From positions 1-61,978 of the forward strand of contig NZ_MUZV01000017.1 in the NCBI RefSeq assembly GCF_002000025.1: 61,978 nucleotides of DNA, in the 5' to 3' direction. Each line of letters opens with the position of its first letter. The first letter of the stretch is position 1. Source of the DNA: Cognaticolwellia aestuarii (GTDB lineage Bacteria > Pseudomonadota > Gammaproteobacteria > Enterobacterales > Alteromonadaceae). Under the pieces are notes generated by a model. It made no database searches. It was not told where the DNA came from and saw only the letters and a list, made by a program, of their open reading frames with translations. Shown here piece by piece: positions 52,447 to 61,905 of this stretch. Both the position numbers and the translations under genes were made by a program.

Positions 52447-54012
52447 ATGAAAAATAAGGCTAAAATTTTTTATACTGCAGTATTAGTGAGTAGTGTATTT
52501 CTCATGACAGGTTGCCTTGGCGATAAAGCGCAACAGGTTGATACTTTGCTCATTAACGGTCAAGTTTATACTGGCGATAATATTCAGCCACAAGCAGTTG
52601 ATGTCGCTATTTGTGGTAATCATATTTGTGGCCTCTATTCTTCAGGAAAGCACCAAGTTACAGCAAAAAATATTGTTGATGTAAGTGGTAAAGTGGTTAG
52701 CCCTGGTTTTATCGATCCTCACACTCACACATTAGAAGAGCTTTATAGCCAAGATAAAAATCATAATTTAAATTACCTAACGCAAGGGGTTACTACCGTT
52801 GTTAATGGCAATGACGGCGAAGGCCCTGTTGATATTGCAAAAACAGCTGCTGAACTTGAAGCCAATGGCATAGGTACTAACGTGGCTTTATTAGTTGGGC
52901 ATGGCAGTGTACGAGAACAAGTGATGGGGCGGGCACAGCGTTTTGCTAATGCTGAGGAGCTCGCTGAAATGTCACAGTTACTTACTCAGGCTATGGAGGC
53001 AGGCGCGTTGGGCTTATCAACCGGGCTATATTATGTACCAGGAAGTTTTGCGAATACCGAAGAAGTTGTTACGCTTGCCAAAGTAGCGAGTAAATACCAG
53101 GGTATTTATGACACACACTTGCGTGATGAAAGCACTTTTAATATCGGCTTTATTGCCGCATTAGAAGAAGCTATTAATATTGCGGATGCGGCTAATATTC
53201 ATCTACACCTAGCTCATATTAAAGCGTTAGGTGTTGATGTTTGGGGGCAAAGCAGCCTCGCGATTGCAAAGATTGAACACGCAAAAGCAAAAGGAATTAG
53301 TATTTCAGCTGATCAATATCCATGGCTTGCTTCAGGCACTAAGCTACACAGTGCGGTTATGCCTAAGTGGGTAATGGCTGATTCAAAACAGGCTTTTCAC
53401 CAACGCTTGAATGATCGCAATTTAACCGAAAAACTTACCCGTGAAATTAAAGAAAACATACGTCGTCGAGGCGGACCAACCTCATTGCTGATCACAGCCT
53501 TTGAAGATACTGAATTAGTGGGGTTAACATTAGCGCAAGTTGCCAAGAAAAGGGCAATAGATCCTGTTACTGCCGCAATACAATTGGTGCAAGAAGGCGA
53601 AGTTCGCGTTGCATCATTTAATATGTCTGATGCTGACGTTGAAAATTTTATGGTTCAACCTTGGGTGGTCACGTCTTCAGATGGCACTAATGGTCATCCA
53701 CGTAAATATGCTAGCTTCCCACAGAAATATCAGCAATATGTACAAAAAAAGTCTTTACTCACTTTGGGCGAATTTATTAAGCAAAGTTCAAGTAGCACAG
53801 CAAAGATTTTGGGGTTTAAAGATCGTGGCGAACTTAAACTAGGTAATATTGCAGATATTATTGTCTTTGATACGGATGAGTTTTCGGCGAACGCTGACTT
53901 TTCTAACTGGAATAAATACTCGTCAGGCGTTGAACAAGTATGGATTAATGGCCAGCACGTTATCAAGGGTAGCCGCTATCAAGAAAAGCTCGCTGGTAAA
54001 TTTGTTCACTAG
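52447..54012 (+). CDS. N-acyl-D-amino-acid deacylase lipoprotein
   Basis: 521 aa from the ATG at 52447, 7 bases behind the peptidase stop. Lipobox LMTGC (Cys 23). Amidohydrolase fold of the D-aminoacylase family: metal H92-x-H94 (FIDPHTHTLEEL), GVTTVVNGNDG, LLVGHGSVREQVMG, LGLSTGLYYVPGS, DTHLRDES, and late SSDGTNGHPRKYASFP. Family enzymes release D-amino acids from N-acyl-D-amino acids, some with preference for N-acyl-D-Glu. Export as lipoprotein is unusual for cytosolic relatives and fits substrate processing at the envelope. Confidence 0.83.
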   Translation: MKNKAKIFYTAVLVSSVFLMTGCLGDKAQQVDTLLINGQVYTGDNIQPQAVDVAICGNHICGLYSSGKHQVTAKNIVDVSGKVVSPGFIDPHTHTLEELYSQDKNHNLNYLTQGVTTVVNGNDGEGPVDIAKTAAELEANGIGTNVALLVGHGSVREQVMGRAQRFANAEELAEMSQLLTQAMEAGALGLSTGLYYVPGSFANTEEVVTLAKVASKYQGIYDTHLRDESTFNIGFIAALEEAINIADAANIHLHLAHIKALGVDVWGQSSLAIAKIEHAKAKGISISADQYPWLASGTKLHSAVMPKWVMADSKQAFHQRLNDRNLTEKLTREIKENIRRRGGPTSLLITAFEDTELVGLTLAQVAKKRAIDPVTAAIQLVQEGEVRVASFNMSDADVENFMVQPWVVTSSDGTNGHPRKYASFPQKYQQYVQKKSLLTLGEFIKQSSSSTAKILGFKDRGELKLGNIADIIVFDTDEFSANADFSNWNKYSSGVEQVWINGQHVIKGSRYQEKLAGKFVH

Positions 54013-54142
54013 TACATATCTTATCCACATAAAAAAGTCGTCGCTTTTGAACTGATTGTTTATTTATTAAGCTGTTGTGTTCTAGCTAATGAGTTATAGT
54101 CGTTAACTTATTAAGCTAGGGCGGATAAGTTAATGAGTTATT

Positions 54143-54895
54143 GTGGATAAGCTAATTAAACGTTTTATTGTTTTCATCACTCTATTTTTATGTCAGTACA
54201 GTTATGGTAATGAAGCGATAAAACCTGTTATTAGGGCTGCTGTCGCAGAAGAGTTTAGAACAGGCTTACACAGTAAATATTTACAATATTTTGCTGATAA
54301 ACTTAATGTCACTCTTGAGTTATCAACGATGCCATTTGCGCGGCGAATTGCACAAATTAAAAGTGGTGAATTAGATTTAATTGTCGGTATTCAAAAAACG
54401 GAAGCACGACAAGATGAATTTATTTATATCATGCCGCACTATGAGCAACTTTCATATCGCCTTTTTACCTTAAAGAAAGACCAAAATAAAATTAAAAGTT
54501 ATCAAGACCTATCTGGAAAGCACATTGGTGTGAATCGTTATGCCAAGTACTTTAAAGTGTTCGATGAAGATAAAACGATCGATAAATTTAAAGCCTCCGG
54601 TGTGATGCAAAATATTGAATTGTTATTGCGTGGCCGTATTGATGCCTTTATTCATTATGAGCAAAGCACACTACCTTTGTTAGCAAAAGCGGATATCGAC
54701 AATAATATCGTGCAAACGCCTTACCAACCCAATATTGAAGCACGTCATTATCTTGCTATATCAAGCCATTCTGTATTGGTAAAGCGTCAGCATGAACTTC
54801 AGCAAATTATTGCAAAAGCAATTAAGAATAAAGACTTACTTACCATTCGGCTTAATCATTATGCTGAAGTATATGAAAAATCATTAAATAAATAG
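54143..54895 (+). CDS. Periplasmic family 3 solute-binding protein (amino-acid type)
   Basis: 250 aa from a GTG at 54143, signal peptide ~1-23. SBP_bac_3 pattern: AAVAEEFRTGLHSKYLQYFADKLNVTLEL, MPFARRIAQIKSGELDLIVGIQKT, GKHIGVNRYAKYF. The usual length. It lies 130 bases after the deacylase on the same strand without terminator, so it may be the last gene of the D-glutamate operon and capture a released amino acid or peptide. No permease or ATPase is near; such proteins may also act as a sensor. Confidence 0.75.
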   Translation: MDKLIKRFIVFITLFLCQYSYGNEAIKPVIRAAVAEEFRTGLHSKYLQYFADKLNVTLELSTMPFARRIAQIKSGELDLIVGIQKTEARQDEFIYIMPHYEQLSYRLFTLKKDQNKIKSYQDLSGKHIGVNRYAKYFKVFDEDKTIDKFKASGVMQNIELLLRGRIDAFIHYEQSTLPLLAKADIDNNIVQTPYQPNIEARHYLAISSHSVLVKRQHELQQIIAKAIKNKDLLTIRLNHYAEVYEKSLNK

Positions 54896-54950
54896 CGGTT
54901 AGGTCTGATGTGGTTACTTTGTTAATAATCTAGCTAATCAAGCTGTTATA

Positions 54951-55172
54951 TTAGTTATAACCTAGGATGTAGTTCGGGCTGCTGTCATCCAACAAAGTGA
55001 GCACTTTTTTGAGTAATACTTCTGTGGCAACCACGTCGCTTTTGTCGTTATGACTCCCACTTTCCATTGTAATATAGCCCAATTCATTTTCATTTACTTG
55101 TTGATTTTTTTGTCTTTGTGAAATATTCATGTCGCTCGCCCAGTCAGTGATAATAGTAACAGTATTGCTCAT
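54951..55172 (-). CDS. Unknown 73-aa protein
   Basis: Start at the ATG at 55172 (MSNTVTIITDWASDMN); the longer frame to 55247 adds a poorly placed hydrophobic piece. Charged, polar middle (SQRQKNQQVNENELGY) and a helical end (ATEVLLKKVLTLLDD). No signal peptide or membrane helix. Ribosome site weak. Opposite strand to its neighbours; real gene likely but not certain. Confidence 0.45.
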   Translation of the reverse strand: MSNTVTIITDWASDMNISQRQKNQQVNENELGYITMESGSHNDKSDVVATEVLLKKVLTLLDDSSPNYILGYN

Positions 55173-55312
55173 TACATTTTCTACTTCGTGTTGCTGCTTG
55201 AACAGGAGTAAAACTTTGCCAAGATATAAAGCAAAGTTATAGCACAACGCTCGTCAAGCAAGTGTTCATCAGAAAACAACATGCTAGTTTCTATTCCCAT
55301 TATTAATTTACG

Positions 55313-55349
55313 ATAGTTATTTCCTATTGCAATGATAAATTCAAACGAT
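55313..55349. promoter_or_regulatory. OxyR operator of ahpC
   Basis: ATAG-N7-CTAT-N7-ATAA-N7-CGAT, the four-block OxyR consensus with exact spacing, 82 bases before the ahpC start. oxyR lies nearby at 57909-58808. Confidence 0.85.
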
Positions 55350-55430
55350 TGTTTCTATTTTAAATCTTGTCGTATCATTATCCCAACTTAATAAGTACTC
55401 ATATTTTTAAACAAACAAGTGGAGATAGAC

Positions 55431-56000
55431 ATGTACAAATCAATTATCAACTCAACTATTCAACCGTTTAACGCAACAGCATTTAGTAATGGCGAATTTG
55501 TCGAAGTATCAGAAGCAGATATTGCTGGTAAGTGGGCGGTATTCTTTTTCTACCCAGCGGATTTTACTTTTGTATGTCCTACTGAATTAGGTGACATGGC
55601 TGACCATTACGCTCAATTACAAGAAATGGGTGTTGAAGTTTACTCAGTATCAACTGATACACACTTCACTCACAAAGCATGGCACGCTAGCTCAGATACG
55701 ATTGGTAAAATTAACTACCCGATGATTGGCGACCCAACAGGACAAATTACGCGTAATTTTGGTGTCATGATTGAAGATGACGGCCTAGCACTTCGTGGAA
55801 CATTTGTTGTTAATCCTGAAGGCGAAATCAAAATTGCTGAGATACATGACCTAGGCATTGGCCGTTCAGCAAAAGAATTAGTACGTAAAATCCAAGCTGC
55901 ACAATATGTAGCTGACCACGATGGTGAAGTATGTCCAGCTGCATGGCAGCCAGGTGCAGAAACGTTAACGCCATCACTAGACTTAGTTGGCAAAATCTAA
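55431..56000 (+). CDS. ahpC: Alkyl hydroperoxide reductase peroxidase subunit
   Basis: 189 aa two-Cys peroxiredoxin. ATG at 55431 with GGAG upstream. Peroxidatic C49 (FVCPTELGDMADHY) and resolving C168 (GEVCPAAW). Reduces hydrogen peroxide, organic peroxides and peroxynitrite in the cytoplasm; AhpF regenerates it. A full OxyR operator lies upstream, a leaky hairpin and then ahpF downstream. Confidence 0.95.
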   Translation: MYKSIINSTIQPFNATAFSNGEFVEVSEADIAGKWAVFFFYPADFTFVCPTELGDMADHYAQLQEMGVEVYSVSTDTHFTHKAWHASSDTIGKINYPMIGDPTGQITRNFGVMIEDDGLALRGTFVVNPEGEIKIAEIHDLGIGRSAKELVRKIQAAQYVADHDGEVCPAAWQPGAETLTPSLDLVGKI

Positions 56001-56016
56001 ACTGAGCCTTAACTTG

Positions 56017-56043
56017 CCGCGATATTAATAAATAATGTCGCGG
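56017..56043 (+). terminator. Stem-loop between ahpC and ahpF (partial terminator)
   Basis: CCGCGATATT / AATGTCGCGG, 10 bp with one wobble, then TATTTT. Probably lets ahpF be expressed below ahpC. Confidence 0.55.
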
Positions 56044-56099
56044 TATTTTCCAAGCAGTACTAGAAATTCTCCAATACAATCAATTCCAAGGAATAAACC

Positions 56100-57701
56100 A
56101 TGTTAGATACGAATTTAAAGCAACAACTAACGACCTATTTACAAAATTTAACCTCGGCAGTTGAATTGTCAGTATTTTTAGGTGATGACGTTAAATCAAA
56201 AGAGTTAGAAGCATTAGTGGCAGAGATCGCTCAAATGTCACCTTTAGTAACGGTAGTTGCGGCAGATGCAAGCAACGAACGTGTGCCGTCAATGCTAGTA
56301 AAGTCGGTAAAAACGGGTGGCGAAATGCGCTTTGCAGGTGTGCCGATGGGGCATGAATTCACCTCATTAGTGTTAGCGCTATTACATAGTGGTGGCCACC
56401 CAATTAAACTTGATAAAGCCGTTATTGAGCAAGTAGCAGCACTAGAGGGCGAATATAGCTTTGAAACCTATATCTCGCTAAGTTGTCAAAACTGTCCTGA
56501 CGTAGTGCAAGCGCTTAACATGATGGCAGCAATCAACCCACAAATTAAACACGTGATGGTTGATGGCGCATTATTCCAAGAAGAAGTTTATCAGCGTGAT
56601 ATTTTATCTGTACCTGCGGTTTACCTAAATGGTAAAGCTTTTGGTCAAGGTCGCATGACAGTAACCGAGATCTTAAATAAAGTAGATACTAATGCGGGTG
56701 CAAGACAAGCAAAAGCCATTAACAATAAAGAAGCTTTTGACTTATTGGTGATAGGTGGCGGTCCAGCTGGTGCAGCATCAGCTATATATAGTGCACGTAA
56801 AGGTATTCGTACCGGTATTGTTGCAGACCGATTTGGCGGCCAAGTACAAGATACGATGGCGATTGAAAACTTTATTTCAGTTAGCGCTACCGAGGGCCCC
56901 AAATTGGTAGCCAGTTTAGAAAACCATGTTAATGACTATGATGTTGATATTATGAATAATCAACGAGTAAAAAATATCATTGAAAGTGACGTTGAAGGTG
57001 GCTTAATCACTGTCGAGTTAGAGAATGGCGCTACCTTACAAACACGTTCAACCATTATTGCCACCGGTGCACGATGGAGAGAAATGAACGTAACAGGTGA
57101 GCAAGAATATCGCGGTAAAGGTGTTGCTTATTGCCCTCATTGTGACGGGCCTTTATTTAAAGGAAAGTCTGTCGCCGTTATTGGTGGTGGTAACTCAGGT
57201 ATTGAAGCTGCTATTGACTTAGCGGGTATTGTTGAACATGTAACTGTTTTGGAGTTTGATTCAGTATTGCGTGCTGATGCAGTATTGCAAAATAAAGCGC
57301 GCTCTTTATCTAATGTTAAAATTATCGTTAATGCACAAACTACCGAAGTATTAGGTAATGGTAAGCATGTAACAGGGCTTAACTATCTTAATCGTGCGAC
57401 AGATAAGCAAGAAAGTATCGAACTTGCCGGCATATTCGTCCAGATTGGCTTAGTACCTAATTCACAATTTTTACAAGGTACTATTGATTTAACCGAGCGT
57501 GGTGAAGTTATGGTTAATCAAAAAGGTGAAACTAATATGGCCGGTGTTTATGCTGCAGGCGACGTAACAGATACACCTTATAAGCAAATTATTATCGCTA
57601 TGGGTAGTGGGGCAACAGCGGCTTTAGGGGCTTTTGACTACTTGATAAGAACGCCAAACCCATTAGAAAATACCGTTAGTGCTAATGAGGCTGCGGCGTA
57701 A
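56100..57701 (+). CDS. ahpF: Alkyl hydroperoxide reductase subunit F
   Basis: 533 aa flavoprotein. N-terminal double thioredoxin-like part with C129-x-x-C132 (SCQNCPDV); FAD-binding [17 protein letters not shown] near 219-235; redox-active C345-x-x-C348 (YCPHCDGPL); NAD(P)H-binding [14 protein letters not shown] near 363; C-terminal [11 protein letters not shown] motif. Transfers electrons from NADH to AhpC. Ends at a strong terminator. Confidence 0.95.
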   Translation: MLDTNLKQQLTTYLQNLTSAVELSVFLGDDVKSKELEALVAEIAQMSPLVTVVAADASNERVPSMLVKSVKTGGEMRFAGVPMGHEFTSLVLALLHSGGHPIKLDKAVIEQVAALEGEYSFETYISLSCQNCPDVVQALNMMAAINPQIKHVMVDGALFQEEVYQRDILSVPAVYLNGKAFGQGRMTVTEILNKVDTNAGARQAKAINNKEAFDLLVIGGGPAGAASAIYSARKGIRTGIVADRFGGQVQDTMAIENFISVSATEGPKLVASLENHVNDYDVDIMNNQRVKNIIESDVEGGLITVELENGATLQTRSTIIATGARWREMNVTGEQEYRGKGVAYCPHCDGPLFKGKSVAVIGGGNSGIEAAIDLAGIVEHVTVLEFDSVLRADAVLQNKARSLSNVKIIVNAQTTEVLGNGKHVTGLNYLNRATDKQESIELAGIFVQIGLVPNSQFLQGTIDLTERGEVMVNQKGETNMAGVYAAGDVTDTPYKQIIIAMGSGATAALGAFDYLIRTPNPLENTVSANEAAA

Positions 57702-57772
57702 TTCACCAGAATTAATCGATAAAGCTGCCATTAAATGTCAATTGCTATCCAAATAGACAACAAATGAAAAAT

Positions 57773-57805
57773 AAACGCTATCGTTATTAACGGTAGCGTT
57801 TTTAC
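57773..57805 (+). terminator. Intrinsic terminator of ahpCF
   Basis: AAACGCTATCGTT / AACGGTAGCGTTT (one wobble), loop ATT, then a T-run. Confidence 0.85.
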
Positions 57806-57908
57806 GTTTTATTTATGCTGTTTATCGTGTTTGGACATTTAAGATACCGCTTAAAGGGCTAGTAATTTAAACGATACTCAATACAATATTCAATTCACAT
57901 GCTATGCA

Positions 57909-58808
57909 TTAATTAAACAGGCCATCAACAGCTTTTCTCACTTCTTTGACAATTGCTCTGACACTCTCCATTCGAGCGTAACCTACCCGACAAAGTAATA
58001 CTATTTCACGTACCGGCTGCGGATGTTCAAAAGGGATATAGTGAATATGTTGCTGAGGAACATAGTTAATAGTCGCTAGTTGCGGTAAAAGAGTGATGCC
58101 CATATTACTTGCCACCATGTATCGTAAAGTTTCTAAGCTCGTAGCCCTAAAGCTATGGTCTTCTTCCGCACCTGCGCTAAAGCAATAACCCATTGCTTGA
58201 TCCCGTAAACAATGACCATCTTCTAAGGTAAGTATTTTTTGATTGTGCAAATCATCAAAAGTCACTTTAGTTTTATTTGCTAGTTCATGCGAAGGCGAAG
58301 TTGCCATAACTAGTGGTTCAGTGAACAAGTCAAAGCGTTCAAAGCTGGCCATTTCAGGTAGCCAAGGTAAGATTAAAATATCGAGCTTGCCGGCGACTAA
58401 CTGGTGTAGGAGGTCTTGTGTTCTATTCTCATGTAAATAGAAATTTATTCTGGCGAGCTGACTATTTAACGTTGGCATTATATGTGGCAAAACATAGGGA
58501 GCTAACGTTGGAATTAAGCCAATATGTAAATCGCCCGATAGGGGATCGAGAAGTGACTTAGCTGCCTCTTCAAAATTTTTCGCCGCGTTGAGCACCTGCC
58601 TTGCTTGTTGTACTAGCTTCTCACCTGCTGGCGTCAGCATAACATTACGAGGCTGTCGTTCAATTAAGGTTAATTTAAGTTGCTGTTCAAGCTTTTGAAT
58701 TTGCCCACTTAATGTTGGCTGACTAACGAAGCAAGCATCTGCAGCATGGCCAAAATGTTTATATTCAGCAATGGCTGTTAAGTACTCTAGGTCACGAATT
58801 TTTATCAT
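57909..58808 (-). CDS. oxyR: Hydrogen-peroxide-sensing regulator OxyR
   Basis: 299 aa LysR-type activator. HTH in HFGHAADACFVSQPTLSGQIQKLE. Redox cysteines C200 and C209 (DGHCLRDQAMGYCF) stand exactly like C199/C208 of E. coli OxyR and form the disulfide that activates it. It is convergent to ahpCF, the cluster with the OxyR operator. The 220-base region to the chemoreceptor gene holds its promoter. Confidence 0.93.
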   Translation of the reverse strand: MIKIRDLEYLTAIAEYKHFGHAADACFVSQPTLSGQIQKLEQQLKLTLIERQPRNVMLTPAGEKLVQQARQVLNAAKNFEEAAKSLLDPLSGDLHIGLIPTLAPYVLPHIMPTLNSQLARINFYLHENRTQDLLHQLVAGKLDILILPWLPEMASFERFDLFTEPLVMATSPSHELANKTKVTFDDLHNQKILTLEDGHCLRDQAMGYCFSAGAEEDHSFRATSLETLRYMVASNMGITLLPQLATINYVPQQHIHYIPFEHPQPVREIVLLCRVGYARMESVRAIVKEVRKAVDGLFN

Positions 58809-59028
58809 AATTATAAACTATCAATACTTAGCATTAGATTGTTTTATTAATGTTAACTTGCTCATTTATGGTTAGCTAGTACAACAGTAATATTTTTATT
58901 AATCAGCTGTTCATAAGTTGATTTATATTTTTGTTCGAAAGATAAACAGTTAAAATATAGCGGAGTGAGTAAATAGATTTTATAATATTGTCAATTACTT
59001 CCATTCTTCTACGCTGTTGAGATTTTTT

Positions 59029-60873
59029 ATGAAACTGACTATTAAGCAAAAGCTATACGTTATCGTGTCCTTAGTTATTTTAGGTCTCTTAGGTTTGTAC
59101 CTTGAAAACGCTGCAAACCAAACTAAAGTGACAAATTTAGTTGAGATAAAATCAGAACTGAAAGACCTACAGATTGCCATGCTACAATTGCGTCGCAGTG
59201 AAAAAGATTTCTTATTACGTAAAAATGTCAAATACCAACAAACATTTAGTAACACCTTTAAGCATGCATTGCAGCTGATTAATGGTTTGGAACAACGTCT
59301 AGTTACCACAGATTTTTCTGGAACTAAATTGTCGGTTATCAAAAATGGTTTACAAAACTATCAACAGATATTTGAACAGTTAATAGCTGCCTCAACAGCA
59401 CAGGGCTTAGACAGAAATTCAGGCTTTTATGGCAAACTCAGAAATGTTACCCATTCCTTGGAAGAAAATATTGCAGCTGTTAATGATTATGAGTCACATA
59501 TATACCTTTTAACGTTAAGAAGGCATGAGAAGGACTTTATTTTACGCCATGAAGAAAAATACCTCGGACGACTTTTAGATACTGCCGATAAATTAAAAAT
59601 ACGTTTATCCACTAGTGTTAGTCAAAACTTACTCAGCACTTATATAAATGAGTTTAAAAAATATTTTGAAATATCAAACACTATAGGGCTTGATGAAAAT
59701 TCGGGTATTCGTGGCAGTATGCGCGCGGCTGTCAATAATGTTGAAAGTGAGCTAAAGCAAGAAATTACTCGATTGAATAGTTACATCAGCGAGAGCATTG
59801 AGCAAAGCCACTCACAACATTTAGCGGTAACATTAATTGTGTCTTTACTTATTGCTGTTGTGGTAATAATTGTTGCTCAACAGATAATAGCACCACTAAA
59901 TAGCTTTTCTAAGCGCATATCTGAAATAAGAAAAGGCAATGACCTGACTCAACGTACAGAAGAGCGGCATGATGAAATTGGTACTATCTCGAAAGAATTT
60001 AATATCTTCATGGCACATTTCCAAACCTTAATTGTAAGTATTAACCAAACGGTTGACGCATTGAGTGTGTCATCATCCGTGGTATCGAAAAGTGTGGCCA
60101 AAACGACAGAGGGCATTGTTAACCAATCACATGAAAGTGACATGGTCGCTACAGCAGTAACTGAAATGGGTATTGTTGCCGGAGAAATAGCAAACAATGC
60201 ACGTTTAACTAAAGAAAAAACCGATGAAGCATCTGTTAAAGCCCTAGAAGGGAAAGAGAAACTTGATGGTACTGTTGTTAATATCAATGAGCTATCGGCA
60301 CAGTTGATCAATGCAGGTGAAGAAATTGTTCAGCTACAAGAGAAAAGCAATGGGATAACCTCAGTGCTTGAGGTGATAAAAGGCATTGCGGATCAAACTA
60401 ACCTGTTAGCGCTGAATGCAGCTATCGAAGCAGCAAGAGCCGGTGAGCAAGGCCGAGGGTTTGCGGTGGTGGCTGATGAAGTTAGAACCTTAGCTATTAG
60501 AACTCAAGACTCTACTGCTGAAATTACGAACATTATTAATGAATTACAAGTTACAACATCAGAGATCGTTAATACTGTTGGTATTTGTAAAGCACAGGGG
60601 TTGAATAGTGTCACGCAAGCACAAGAAACAGAAGAGGTTCTAAACGAGATTATTACGGATGTAAACGCGATTGCAGAAATGACAGTACTAGTTGCAACAG
60701 CTGTTGAGCAACAATCAATCGTGGTTAAAGAAGTTGATGAAAATATTATTCGTATTCGTGATATCGGTGAGCAGGTTGCTAGTGACTCACAAGAAAACTC
60801 AATAGCTAGTGATGATGTAGCGGCACTAGCGAGTGAACTGCACCAAGAAGCAAGTATCTTTAAAATAAAATAG
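59029..60873 (+). CDS. Methyl-accepting chemotaxis protein with HBM ligand domain
   Basis: 614 aa from the ATG at 59029 (TTG four codons before is weaker). TM1 ~7-27; periplasmic helical bimodular (HBM) domain ~30-265 with the motif [10 protein letters not shown] in the first and [10 protein letters not shown] in the second bundle; TM2 ~268-290; HAMP ~292-345; signalling domain with the conserved tip [25 protein letters not shown] receptors such as McpS respond to organic acids. No pentapeptide for CheR is seen at the end. A receptor beside these uptake genes could steer cells to the same nutrients. Confidence 0.88.
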   Translation: MKLTIKQKLYVIVSLVILGLLGLYLENAANQTKVTNLVEIKSELKDLQIAMLQLRRSEKDFLLRKNVKYQQTFSNTFKHALQLINGLEQRLVTTDFSGTKLSVIKNGLQNYQQIFEQLIAASTAQGLDRNSGFYGKLRNVTHSLEENIAAVNDYESHIYLLTLRRHEKDFILRHEEKYLGRLLDTADKLKIRLSTSVSQNLLSTYINEFKKYFEISNTIGLDENSGIRGSMRAAVNNVESELKQEITRLNSYISESIEQSHSQHLAVTLIVSLLIAVVVIIVAQQIIAPLNSFSKRISEIRKGNDLTQRTEERHDEIGTISKEFNIFMAHFQTLIVSINQTVDALSVSSSVVSKSVAKTTEGIVNQSHESDMVATAVTEMGIVAGEIANNARLTKEKTDEASVKALEGKEKLDGTVVNINELSAQLINAGEEIVQLQEKSNGITSVLEVIKGIADQTNLLALNAAIEAARAGEQGRGFAVVADEVRTLAIRTQDSTAEITNIINELQVTTSEIVNTVGICKAQGLNSVTQAQETEEVLNEIITDVNAIAEMTVLVATAVEQQSIVVKEVDENIIRIRDIGEQVASDSQENSIASDDVAALASELHQEASIFKIK

Positions 60874-60892
60874 CGGCTTATTTCGCTAATCA

Positions 60893-60933
60893 TATAAAGT
60901 CTGCATTACGGTGTATTGTATTCAGGCTTTATA
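60893..60933 (+). terminator. Stem-loop after the chemoreceptor gene
   Basis: TATAAAGTCTG / CAGGCTTTATA (one wobble) with a 19-base loop; followed by A-rich sequence, so weak as intrinsic terminator. Confidence 0.4.
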
Positions 60934-60994
60934 AAAACAGAATTTTGAAAAATTTATTCCCTGATACAGAAATAAGTGAATATACACCTCGGCT

Positions 60995-61030
60995 ACTCTT
61001 AGTAAATAGATTAAGTTATTTACTAAGAGT
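60995..61030. repeat. Perfect 14-bp inverted repeat
   Basis: ACTCTTAGTAAATA (60995-61008), loop GATTAAGT, TATTTACTAAGAGT (61017-61030). No T-run. Could be a factor-binding dyad, a bidirectional stop, or a relic. The gene-free stretch 60874-61365 also has a nested pair AAAAGTGGTT / AACCACTTTT (61256-61265, 61333-61342) just before the rrn promoters. Confidence 0.5.
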
Positions 61031-61365
61031 GCTTTCCTGCCCTTGGAACATACCGATCATCTTTAACAATAACTGTTCTATATAAGAAACATGGCAATTA
61101 ACTATACTTTTGCCGCTAATGTTCAATTTAAACGTAGGGATAAATAACGATTACAATCGATAATTTAACTAAAACCATATTAAACTTGCCTATTCAGCAG
61201 TTAATTTGTAAAGCTTGTTTATTACTTAAGTGCCTTTGTTTTAATTACCTGTAAGAAAAGTGGTTGGTTTTACCGCGATTTGCATATTTAAAACACAGCC
61301 ACGGTAAGGGTTGTACAAATAAAAAGCAAACAAACCACTTTTATCAATTTAATTGCAATTAGCGG

Positions 61366-61393
61366 TTGACGTGGGGCGATAAATCTCTAAAAT
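61366..61393 (+). promoter_or_regulatory. rrn promoter P1
   Basis: -35 TTGACG (61366-61371), 16-bp spacer, -10 TAAAAT (61388-61393), then the G+C-rich discriminator GCGCTCC typical of stringently controlled rRNA promoters. Confidence 0.8.
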
Positions 61394-61535
61394 GCGCTCC
61401 ACTTCTTCGGGACAAGCCGAAGAGGCGGTTTTAATAAGTTATCTCACGCAGTTTCGGCTGATTTGATTAACTTAACGTTTTAAAAGGTTGGTTTTGAAAG
61501 TTTTAAAAACTTTTAAAATAAATTCAAATAAAACG

Positions 61536-61563
61536 TTGACATTAAAACTGAGTTGCGTAGAAT
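61536..61563 (+). promoter_or_regulatory. rrn promoter P2
   Basis: -35 TTGACA (61536-61541), 16-bp spacer, -10 TAGAAT (61558-61563), then GCGCATC. An A+T-rich stretch with TTTTAAAAACTTTTAAAAT lies just upstream and could be an UP element. Confidence 0.82.
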
Positions 61564-61654
61564 GCGCATCTCGCTTCAGGCAAGGCCTGCAGCAACGAAT
61601 TACTTACGGTATAGAGCGAATGAGATTTTATATCGGTATCATCTTTGATGATAC

Positions 61655-61690
61655 GTTCTTTAACAATTAGTTATCATGCAATTTGTGTGG
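61655..61690 (+). promoter_or_regulatory. rRNA leader antitermination region (boxA/boxC-like)
   Basis: GTTCTTTAACAA (61655-61666) corresponds to boxA of E. coli rrn leaders (NusB/S10 site), and TGTGTGG (61684-61690) to the following boxC-like element. Confidence 0.75.
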
Positions 61691-61905
61691 ACACTCACAT
61701 TAACGTTGATTTTACATAGTTACCTATTTCCTCGGAAAGAACGTAACAAAAAAACAGCTTAATATGATGTCACACAAAACAAGTATCATTTAGGTCTTCG
61801 GATTTAAATATACGTTTTATGTAGTTTTTATCTTCTTTAGTCGGATAGATAGAAACACGACAGAATTCATTGAGCAGCATCAGTTGTTGATGCACAAACG
61901 ATTTT

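Noticed and set aside
61488-61670. 60-codon frame before the 16S gene
   Set aside because: Lies across rrn P2 and the rRNA leader; not a gene.
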